A DNA stretch of 30,490 nt from CAYOFK01 sp964403185 (GTDB taxonomy: Bacteria > Bacteroidota > Bacteroidia > Bacteroidales > VadinHA17), in NCBI GenBank assembly GCA_964403185.1, contig CAYOFK010000009.1, positions 1-30,490 of the forward strand, given 5' to 3'. The position numbers and the translations under genes are program-made. Of this stretch, positions 24,701-30,490 are shown one piece after another (position 1 is the stretch's first letter; each line of letters opens with the position of its first letter). The notes under the pieces are model-generated. The model was not told where the DNA came from, did no database searches, and worked only from the letters and a program-made list of their open reading frames with translations.

Positions 24701-25120
24701 CTTTTTAATCAGGTCCGAGATCATCCCCTGCAATCCCATGGCCCTGCCATCATCAGGTGAATATATGCGTGTGATGCCATATGCATGCAATTCTTCAATC
24801 TCTTCAGGAAGGATCACTCCCCCACCACCGCCAAAGATCTTGATCCAGGGTGCTTTTTTTTCTTTCAGAAGGTCGGACATGTATTTGAAGAATTCCATAT
24901 GTCCGCCCTGATACGAGGTCACAGCTATGGCCTGAACGTCTTCCTGAATGGCAGTCTCCACAATCTCCTTTACCGGGCGATTATGGCCAATGTGGATCAC
25001 CTCCACACCGGAAGCCTGCATGATGCGCCGCATAATGTTGATGGAAGCATCATGCCCGTCAAACAGGGAAGTGGCCGTAACAATACGGACATGATTAGAC
25101 GGTGTGTATACATCAGTCAT
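21752..25120 (-). CDS. icmF: Fused isobutyryl-CoA mutase (IcmF)
   Basis: 1122 residues in the IcmF order: B12-binding domain (1-140; FDGHDASINIMRRI with the cobalt-ligating H23), then a MeaB-like G-protein chaperone (~190-420; Walker A GTGGAGKSS at 201-209, SVDPSKRKTGGALLGDR, ETSGIGQSD, and NKFD at 341-344), then the substrate-binding mutase barrel (~560-1122). The residues that distinguish isobutyryl- from methylmalonyl-CoA mutase are readable: F612 in LSTAFDSVTLYG where methylmalonyl-CoA mutase has Tyr, and Q771 in AQNTCIF where it has Arg. So it should interconvert isobutyryl-CoA and n-butyryl-CoA with adenosylcobalamin. It lies 45 bp after the acyl-CoA dehydrogenase. Some IcmF enzymes also act on isovaleryl/pivalyl-CoA. 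Confidence 0.93.
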   Translation of the reverse strand: MTDVYTPSNHVRIVTATSLFDGHDASINIMRRIMQASGVEVIHIGHNRPVKEIVETAIQEDVQAIAVTSYQGGHMEFFKYMSDLLKEKKAPWIKIFGGGGGVILPEEIEELHAYGITRIYSPDDGRAMGLQGMISDLIKKSDFSLDGIANLKTEDLRSDDHGHLARLITMAENTPGSIKSILNTFRKDCPGKPAFVLGVTGTGGAGKSSLVDELIRRFSIRFPDKFIAVLSVDPSKRKTGGALLGDRIRMNAVYAPNIYMRSVATRESHVALSRAIKDLVCLVKYAGFDIVILETSGIGQSDTEIVDVSDLSVYVMTPEYGSATQLEKIDMLDFADMVVINKFDKRGAADALRDVKKQVQRNREQFHTDPDLMPVYGAVASQFRDAGVDAFFEALVTSVNRKSGGLFSKEQKLKRKKTSERITIIPEAKLRYLSEISETVRNYNGQAGEASGIANQLYALRQTIDLYKQSGEESVNESLNRRFRELEKKLGSENLRVIKEWPSVVKTYSKRSFKYKVRGREIEVRTTEESLSHLEIPKISLPRFSAWGDVLKWNLLENVPGAFPFAAGVFPFKREKEDPLRMFAGEGGPERTNKRFHYLSHGQPAQRLSTAFDSVTLYGADPEKRPDIFGKTGNAGVSIASLDDAKILYSGFNLLDPATSVSMTINGPGPMLVGYFLNAAIDQQCEMYIKEHGLEKEVQKKIDTSFKRVGQKPPAYRGTLPKGNTGLGLMLLGVTGDQVLPRDIYNKIKKNALSKVRGTVQADILKEDQAQNTCIFSTEFALKLMGDIQEYFIKNKVRNFYSVSVSGYHIAEAGANPITQLAFTLANGFTYVEYYLSRGMHVDDFAPNFSFFFSSGLDPEYTVIGRVARIIWAKAMKYKYGGNERSQKLKYHIQTSGRSLHAQEIDFNDIRTTLQALNAIYDNCNSLHTNAFDEAITTPTEASVRRAMAIQMIINGELGLAKNQNPLQGSFIIEEMTELVEEAVLLEFDRITERGGVLGAMEMMYQRSQIQLESMYYERLKNEGMLPVIGVNTFLSRDGSPTIIPDTVIRSTEKERSEQVRRVRNLRKRNAEQSKPVLEQLKTAALENKNMFVCLMEATKYCTLGQITNALYEVGGQYRRNM

Positions 25121-25165
25121 TATTCCGGACTTTTAATGACGGCTTAAAATAATCATTTCCCCGCG

Positions 25166-26308
25166 TTAATCCTTTAAAATACTTCGCGAGATGATAATTT
25201 TTTGAATTTCTGAGGTGCCTTCATAGATCTGTGTAAGTTTGGCCTCCCGCATTAATCGTTCCACATGGTACTCCTTAACATATCCATACCCTCCATGAAT
25301 TTGCACCGCTTCGGTAGTGATCCACATGGCTGCATCGGCCGCATATTGTTTAGCCATGGCGCTGGCCGTGCTGAAGTTCCGGCCCTGGTCTTTAAGCCAG
25401 GCTGCTTTGTGAACCAATAACCTGGAGTTTTCAATCCTGACGGCCATATCTGACAACTTGAATGCGATGGCCTGGTGGTTGGCGATCTCCGTTCCAAAAG
25501 TCTTCCTTTCCCTGGAATACTGAACCGACCTGTCAAAGGCTCCGCCCGCAATACCAAGAGCCTGTGCTGCGATCCCGATACGGCCGCCATTCAGGGTTTC
25601 CATCGCAAATTTAAATCCGAATCCGTCTTCTCCGATCCTGTTTTCTTTGGGGACTTTAACATCTGTAAACATTACCGAATGAGTATCGGAACTTCGCATG
25701 CCCATCTTGTCCTCATGCTTTCCGATTGAAACACCCGGCGCATCGTTTTCCAAGATAAAAACATTGATCCCCTTATGGCCCAACTCCGGATGTGTCTGTG
25801 CAATAACCAGGAAAATGGAAGCCGTTCCACCCGAGGTTATCCAGTTCTTGGTACCGTTCAGGATATAAAAATCCCCATCGGGAATGGCTGTGGTTCTCTG
25901 GCTTGTGGCATCGGATCCTGCTTCAGGTTCTGATAACAGGAATGCACCGATCTTATCGCCCCGTGCCATGGGTCTGAGGTATTTTTCTTTATGTTCTTCA
26001 GTGCCATATTCTTCAACACCCCAGCATACCAGTGAATTATTTACGGAAATGATTACCCCTACCGATGAATCAATTTTTGAAATTTCCTCAATGGCAAGTG
26101 TATAGGAAATAGTATCCATACCGCCACCGTCATATTTCGGGTCCACCATGATGCCCATGAATCCGAGTTCTGAGAGGTTTTTAATATGTTTGGTTGGATA
26201 GGCTGCGGTTTCATCCCGCTCCAGGACATCTTTAATCAGTTCCCTTTGAGCGTAATCGCGGGCAGCCTGCCGGATCATTTCCTGCTCTTCCGTATAGTTA
26301 AAATCCAT
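25166..26308 (-). CDS. Short-chain acyl-CoA dehydrogenase (butyryl-CoA dehydrogenase type)
   Basis: 380 residues, full length for the family. The helical N-terminal domain (MDFNYTEEQEMIRQAARDYA), middle beta domain (AFLLSEPEAGSDATSQRTT and NGTKNWITSGG, the FAD and substrate contacts) and C-terminal helical domain (ERKTFGTEIANHQAIAFKL, AVQIHGGYGYVKEYHVERL) are all present. The catalytic base is E363 in IYEGTSEIQ. It oxidises acyl-CoA to 2-enoyl-CoA, or with Etf reduces crotonyl-CoA to butyryl-CoA. Its position between hydroxyacyl-CoA dehydrogenase and isobutyryl-CoA mutase fits a C4 substrate. No etfAB gene is in the window, so electron transfer partners must be elsewhere. Confidence 0.93.
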   Translation of the reverse strand: MDFNYTEEQEMIRQAARDYAQRELIKDVLERDETAAYPTKHIKNLSELGFMGIMVDPKYDGGGMDTISYTLAIEEISKIDSSVGVIISVNNSLVCWGVEEYGTEEHKEKYLRPMARGDKIGAFLLSEPEAGSDATSQRTTAIPDGDFYILNGTKNWITSGGTASIFLVIAQTHPELGHKGINVFILENDAPGVSIGKHEDKMGMRSSDTHSVMFTDVKVPKENRIGEDGFGFKFAMETLNGGRIGIAAQALGIAGGAFDRSVQYSRERKTFGTEIANHQAIAFKLSDMAVRIENSRLLVHKAAWLKDQGRNFSTASAMAKQYAADAAMWITTEAVQIHGGYGYVKEYHVERLMREAKLTQIYEGTSEIQKIIISRSILKD

Positions 26309-26352
26309 ATTTTTCAGGTATTAAACAAAGATTAATAAATGGGTAGTAAAGG

Positions 26353-27684
26353 TCAATTAAAAAAATTATTAATGGGCCCGTAAGCATGGTAAAAACCTGT
26401 AAGCAACACTTTATTTACATTGTCATTGTTTTCGGACACACCACTTGTGACCAACTGCAACCCAATATTTTTGGAATTCAAACCGTAGTTCACAGCCAGG
26501 CGGGCGCCGGTGGAATCAAGTGTTTTCAACTCCTTAAAACAGGCCTCAAGTTCCTGCTCTTTGTGTTCCGATTGCAGTATTTCCTTCCATGGTTTAAATG
26601 TTTTTGGCAGGGATCCAAGGTACTCATTCACCTCTGATTTCACAGCATCAACCGGGTTATATATACCCGTATAAATATTATAAATGCCCGTCACCCTGCC
26701 CTCCTCATACTTCAGGAATCCATCCTTCTGCGAGCCATCGGGATTTTGACCGCCTTTAATACCTCGTTTAACTATATCATCAAGGAGCGGGCTGTGCAAT
26801 GTTTCTTTATCCATATAGGGGTCCATAACCTGCATGATGAATTGTACCACATCCAATCCCACGTAATCGCAGAGTTGAAAGATCCCCATGGGCCTGATTA
26901 AATACTTTTGACTCACTGTATTGATAGCATACACAGCTTTCACGAAACCTATCTCTTTTTCAAGCCTGACTGCTTCATTAATGCCATAGAGGGCATCCCG
27001 CATAAAATGTCCGTTCCCAATGAAACCTGCGACATCATTCGAAGGAACGGTGATTTTCCGAAGCCTTTTGGCAAGTTGCCGGGCTGTTGATTGCAGCTCT
27101 TTCCTTGTATGCTCAGTGGCAATCAGTTCCACCAGTTTCTGGACAACCGGAGGGTTGTAAAAATGAAATCCCAGGATACACCCCTCCAGTTGCGCTTGTT
27201 CATCAATATATTTAATGGGGATTGATGATGTATTTGTAAAAAACCAGGGCGGCTCACTGCTGTTCTGAAATATTTCCTTAAATAATTTCACCTTCAGATT
27301 CTTATCTTCACTGGCTGCCTCGAATACCAATGTGGAATTGTAAGCATCTTTGAGACTCGTTGCCGGCCTGATGAGATCCAGAACCCTTGCCGTATAGGCA
27401 GCCGGCATTTCCGACTCAGGCACACCGGTCCCTTCAAAATACCTGATAATGGTTTCCGGCTTGCGCTCTGCACCTTTAAGGATTTGTTTTTCAACATATT
27501 TCATTACGCTCCGGAGGGCCTCCTCCGAAAGGTCAATAGCATGAAGTTTAAAATCGATGTTCCTGTTTTCAGGATCCTGGCTCAGATCAAACAATTCTTT
27601 TGCCATCAGAAGCAGGATCCCACTTCCCATTTTACCGGCCGATCCGATAATGGAAACACGAGAAAGACGCCTGGCATAATCCAT
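26353..27684 (-). CDS. 3-hydroxyacyl-CoA dehydrogenase, long form
   Basis: 443 residues, well above the ~280 of ordinary 3-hydroxybutyryl-CoA dehydrogenase. The Rossmann domain has GSAGKMGSG (14-22) in place of the usual GxGxMG, then VFEAASEDKNLKVKLF (120-135), TNTSSIPIKYI, the catalytic-type H174 in GFHFYNPP and NDVAGFIGNG around residue 224. The C-terminal 3HCDH-like helical domain follows (IRPMGIFQLCDYVGLDVVQF, about 270-285), with SPLLDDIVKRGIKGG and a further ~100-residue extension to the end (GRVTGIYNIYTGIYNP ...) that I do not recognise. It should oxidise 3-hydroxyacyl-CoA with NAD(P), or the reverse. It is 133 bp after the hydratase and 44 bp before the acyl-CoA dehydrogenase. Confidence 0.88.
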   Translation of the reverse strand: MDYARRLSRVSIIGSAGKMGSGILLLMAKELFDLSQDPENRNIDFKLHAIDLSEEALRSVMKYVEKQILKGAERKPETIIRYFEGTGVPESEMPAAYTARVLDLIRPATSLKDAYNSTLVFEAASEDKNLKVKLFKEIFQNSSEPPWFFTNTSSIPIKYIDEQAQLEGCILGFHFYNPPVVQKLVELIATEHTRKELQSTARQLAKRLRKITVPSNDVAGFIGNGHFMRDALYGINEAVRLEKEIGFVKAVYAINTVSQKYLIRPMGIFQLCDYVGLDVVQFIMQVMDPYMDKETLHSPLLDDIVKRGIKGGQNPDGSQKDGFLKYEEGRVTGIYNIYTGIYNPVDAVKSEVNEYLGSLPKTFKPWKEILQSEHKEQELEACFKELKTLDSTGARLAVNYGLNSKNIGLQLVTSGVSENNDNVNKVLLTGFYHAYGPINNFFN

Positions 27685-27691
27685 GGTGGGG

Positions 27692-27730
27692 GGTTTATTT
27701 GTTAATTGGTTTATTTGTTTATGGGTTTAT
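27692..27730. repeat. 16-bp tandem repeat between hydratase and dehydrogenase genes
   Basis: GGTTTATTTGTTAATT (27692) is followed by GGTTTATTTGTTTATG (27708) and a partial GGTTTAT (27724), so about 2.4 units of period 16. It begins 8 bp upstream of the dehydrogenase start codon, inside the otherwise co-oriented gene run. Copy-number change here could alter the spacing of a leader or promoter. Confidence 0.6.
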
Positions 27731-27817
27731 CCTCCCTGGCTGCTTTGCAGCTTCGAAGGAAGCAGTTTGTATAATTTATTTCAATATGGATCATTGAGAT
27801 AAAACATCTGAAATTTT

Positions 27818-28597
27818 TCATTCTTGTTGCCATTTTGGGGCACGTTTTTCAAGGAATGCTTTCATTCCTTCGGTGCCTTCATTGCCAAACAAGGATCCGA
27901 ATTCCCTGGTTTCCAGGACGGATCCTTCCTTCAGTCCTAAAGTAAGACCGCCCCGCACTACTTTTTTTATTTTCTTAATTGCTTCCGGGCCTTTACTGAT
28001 GATCTTTCTTGCAATGGCCTCAGCCTCATCCAAAAGCTTTTCAGGTTCAGTTACCTTTTGGACCAGACCTATCCTGAAAGCTTCCTCAGCCGACATGTAA
28101 TCTCCCGTCATCAGGTACAGCAGGGCATTGCCCTGACCAACCAATCCGGGGAATCTCTGTGTGCCTGCAAACCCGGGGATCAGGCCCAGATTTACCTCCG
28201 GCTGTCCGAATTTCGCATTGCTTCCGGCAATCCTGAAATCACAGGCCATGGCCAGCTCACAACCGCCTCCCAGGGCAAATCCGTTGACTGCTGCAATAAC
28301 AGGAGCATCCAGCCAGGCAATCAGGTTGAATACTTCCTGGCCGCGCCTGGAATAACCTGCCGCTGCCTCCGGATCCATATCCAGCATCTCGGCAATGTCG
28401 GCTCCAGCTACAAATGCTTTTCCTTCACCCGTAATGATCAGACAGCGGTTTTTACCAGTGGCACTGAATTCCTCAAGGAAAGTCTTCATCTCTGCAAATA
28501 ATTCTGTACTCAGCGCATTCAGGGCCTCAGGCCGGTGAATGGTTAATATGGCAATCCCGTCTTTCGCAGATGAAGTCAGCAATTTATAAGTTTCCAT
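27818..28597 (-). CDS. Enoyl-CoA hydratase (crotonase family)
   Basis: 259 residues, the standard length. The oxyanion-hole segments FVAGADIAEM and NGFALGGGCELAMACDFRIA are present, and both catalytic glutamates can be placed: E114 (GGGCELAMA) and E134 (FGQPEVNLGLIPGFAGTQR). This predicts a true hydratase interconverting 2-enoyl-CoA (for example crotonyl-CoA) and 3-hydroxyacyl-CoA, rather than a side-activity member lacking one Glu. It is the first gene of the minus-strand acyl-CoA run, with a 138-bp divergent region separating it from the glycosyltransferase gene. A symbol such as crt would be reasonable but substrate chain length is inferred only from context. Confidence 0.93.
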   Translation of the reverse strand: METYKLLTSSAKDGIAILTIHRPEALNALSTELFAEMKTFLEEFSATGKNRCLIITGEGKAFVAGADIAEMLDMDPEAAAGYSRRGQEVFNLIAWLDAPVIAAVNGFALGGGCELAMACDFRIAGSNAKFGQPEVNLGLIPGFAGTQRFPGLVGQGNALLYLMTGDYMSAEEAFRIGLVQKVTEPEKLLDEAEAIARKIISKGPEAIKKIKKVVRGGLTLGLKEGSVLETREFGSLFGNEGTEGMKAFLEKRAPKWQQE

Positions 28598-28735
28598 AAT
28601 GCAATGATATTGAATAACCGGTAGTTCCGGAATTTGTCAGTATTAATAAGGCTAATAAATATAGAAAAAAAGAATGAGTTGAAATGCAGGTATGCACATG
28701 TTATTCAGTGATATTAAAATCCTGATTTCAGTAAA

Positions 28736-30490
28736 ATGTTAAATTTGTTGGCAGTCAAAGCGATTGGACAGGAATTAACACAAGCATCATTGAAAATCCC
28801 GGATAAAAAAGAAGCATTCATTCTTCTGACAATATTGCTGGCCGGCATATTGCTTCGTTTTTACAGGATATCCGAGCTTCCTTTTACACATGATGAGTTC
28901 AGTGCCTTGATACGTGCAGCATACAGCACTATTTCTGACGTGGTACGTTATGGTGTGGCTGCCGGTGACTCTCATCCCGCTGGTATCCAACTACTTGTGT
29001 TTGGTCTCGTGCGTATCTTTGGTCCGGAAGAGATCGCTGTAAAAATGCCCTTTTTGCTTTTCGGATTGGGTTCCATTCTCCTGGCATACAGCATTGGCAG
29101 GAATCTTTTCGGTGGAACCACAGGACTCATTGTCGCAACGTTTTTAGCCACTCTGGAATATACGGTAATGTACAGCCAGATTGCCCGGCCCTATATCAGT
29201 GGCTTGTTCTTCTCCTTACTCATGGTCTGCTGCTGGCTTCCACTTGTCCTCACACAAAATAAACAGAAATGGTACTGGTATGCAGGATTTATCTTTTCTG
29301 CTGCTGCGTGTATGTACAACCACTATTTCAGCGGATTACTGGTTCTGCTTGTGGGAGCTTCGGGATTGCTCTGGACCAGGGGAAGGACTTTATTTCGCTA
29401 CCTCGCAGCATGTGTTTTTGCAGCCTTACTCTACGTGCCCCACATCAAGATCTCACTCATGCATCTTAAAGCAGGTGGCCTTACATGGCTTGGAATTCCT
29501 GAAAATGATTTTCTCCTGGATTACTTTAAGTATATTTTCCATTATTCCATCCTTCTGATAATTATTGTTATTGCAATCCTGGTATACGGATCTCTAAATA
29601 CCAGGTGGAAAACCTGTAAGAATAAAAAACTGGCCCTGGTTTTTATAAGCTGGTTTCTGATCAGCTTCCTGATTGGTTTCATTTATTCCAGAAAAGTTGA
29701 ACCGGTGCTCCAGTATTCAGTATTGATCTTTTCATTTCCATTTCTTTTGCTCGGCACATTTTCAATTGTCAGAACCGGGAGTTGGATAAAGAAAGTGGTT
29801 CTTGTGGCAATTCTGATGACGGCAATTATTCCCACCCTGATTTCCGGACGGAAATATTATGAAGTTTTTTACAACTCCAGATATTATGCGATCCCTGAAG
29901 AAATTGAAAAAACCACAGCCCTGCATCAAAGCGACAGCATTGCCATACTGATGGCCATGGACAAACGCATTATCGATTACAACACTGCCAGAACCCGGCG
30001 CCCAATGACACATGCCGTTCATTGGATGGATTCCTCTCTTTCAGGATACCGCCTGATACACTTCCTGGACACCCTTAAAACTTCCCATCTTGTTTATGGA
30101 TTTGAATCATTTGCACCGCCGGAGAATGTCGCCATCATCACAGATCACTATCCTGGCGTATTGAAAATAACAAATTATTTCCTGGGGAGCTTTTACTACT
30201 TCTCCCGGAGCGGGCAGGAATCAATCATGGATACCCTGTTCTTTTCCGGAAACCGTTTTGAGAAGCCGGAACCATTCTGGGAATCAGGAAACCGGAAGTT
30301 TCTGGCAGATTCATTGTCACGATCGCCCGGCCACTCCTTCACATATGGGTCCGGACAGGCTTTCGGTCCGGTTTTCTCCATTCCGCTTTACGGTCTCCCT
30401 GATGTGACCAACACTGTTATGGATATAAAAGTTGAATTTTTACCCGGCACGGATTTTGAAGATGCCATTCTGGTATGCAGCCTTGAAGAT
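28736..30490 (+). CDS. GT39-like integral membrane glycosyltransferase (3' end beyond window)
   Basis: 585 codons are open from the ATG at 28736 to the window end with no stop, so the gene is truncated by the window. An in-frame TAA at 28715 supports this start. The protein begins with a cytoplasmic stretch, then a first membrane span (FILLTILLAGILLRFYRI), then a first outer loop with THDEFSA (D53, E54) and DSHPAG (79-84), matching the acidic pair and the HP-type motif of PMT/ArnT-class GT-C enzymes. About eight to ten further spans reach residue ~370, and a soluble C-terminal part follows. It probably transfers a sugar from a polyprenyl-phosphate donor in the periplasm; acceptor unknown. It is divergent from the hydratase gene. 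Confidence 0.8.
   Translation, partial: MLNLLAVKAIGQELTQASLKIPDKKEAFILLTILLAGILLRFYRISELPFTHDEFSALIRAAYSTISDVVRYGVAAGDSHPAGIQLLVFGLVRIFGPEEIAVKMPFLLFGLGSILLAYSIGRNLFGGTTGLIVATFLATLEYTVMYSQIARPYISGLFFSLLMVCCWLPLVLTQNKQKWYWYAGFIFSAAACMYNHYFSGLLVLLVGASGLLWTRGRTLFRYLAACVFAALLYVPHIKISLMHLKAGGLTWLGIPENDFLLDYFKYIFHYSILLIIIVIAILVYGSLNTRWKTCKNKKLALVFISWFLISFLIGFIYSRKVEPVLQYSVLIFSFPFLLLGTFSIVRTGSWIKKVVLVAILMTAIIPTLISGRKYYEVFYNSRYYAIPEEIEKTTALHQSDSIAILMAMDKRIIDYNTARTRRPMTHAVHWMDSSLSGYRLIHFLDTLKTSHLVYGFESFAPPENVAIITDHYPGVLKITNYFLGSFYYFSRSGQESIMDTLFFSGNRFEKPEPFWESGNRKFLADSLSRSPGHSFTYGSGQAFGPVFSIPLYGLPDVTNTVMDIKVEFLPGTDFEDAILVCSLED

Noticed and set aside
24378..24911. 177-codon open frame antisense to the G-protein part of the mutase gene
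   Set aside because: Fully contained in a well-supported gene on the other strand, without recognisable features.
21752..25120. Methylmalonyl-CoA mutase
   Set aside because: Active-site Phe and Gln and the fused chaperone order match isobutyryl-CoA mutase instead.
1..30490. tRNA, rRNA or insertion-sequence genes
   Set aside because: I examined the intergenic stretches and saw no cloverleaf with a recognisable T-loop, no rRNA segments and no transposase-like protein.

Overview
This window looks like a metagenome-assembled scaffold from an anaerobic or fermentative member of the Bacteroidota (Bacteroidales/Marinilabiliales-like; genus not determinable). The reasons are the gene families: an ECF sigma / FecR anti-sigma / STN-type TonB receptor cascade followed by a DUF4249 lipoprotein, paired DUF4251 proteins, neighbouring DUF6452 and DUF6048 genes, a PorT-type barrel, and almost no Shine-Dalgarno sequences. 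A 100-N gap at 10039-10138 is flanked on both sides by the same 55 bases, which points to a short-read assembly-graph overlap rather than missing DNA.

Layout. 1-651 is non-coding and holds a 237-bp direct repeat (two copies, two mismatches), each copy with a 33-nt near-perfect hairpin. 652-5782 (minus) is a cell-surface-signalling operon: sigma factor, FecR, TonB-dependent receptor, DUF4249 lipoprotein. 5984-7142 (minus) holds two DUF4251 paralogues, then a small lipoprotein (7311-7712), then acetyl-CoA synthetase (7759-9648). 9649-10180 is non-coding and holds a set of inverted repeats, the artefactual gap and a short direct repeat. 10181-13483 (plus) carries an exported low-molecular-weight-phosphatase/ArsC-like protein, a secreted hypothetical protein, and the tightly packed DUF6452, DUF6048 and PorT-like genes. 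13467-16634 (minus) is a large TerB-like/ABCG-type ABC transporter whose 3' end overlaps the PorT gene tail to tail. 16892-20521 (plus) is a hotdog thioesterase followed after 18 bp by a secreted GH2 beta-galactosidase.

20562-28597 (minus) is the most notable region. It is a co-oriented run, in transcription order: enoyl-CoA hydratase, an unusually long 3-hydroxyacyl-CoA dehydrogenase, a short-chain acyl-CoA dehydrogenase, a fused isobutyryl-CoA mutase (IcmF), and a butyrate-kinase homologue whose phosphate-binding motifs are altered. Together these would interconvert 3-hydroxybutyryl-, crotonyl-, butyryl- and isobutyryl-CoA. Thiolase, Etf and phosphotransbutyrylase are not in the window, so the direction and the end product are inference. 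28736 to the window end is a partial GT39-like membrane glycosyltransferase, divergent from that operon.

No tRNA, rRNA, CRISPR array or transposase gene was recognised.
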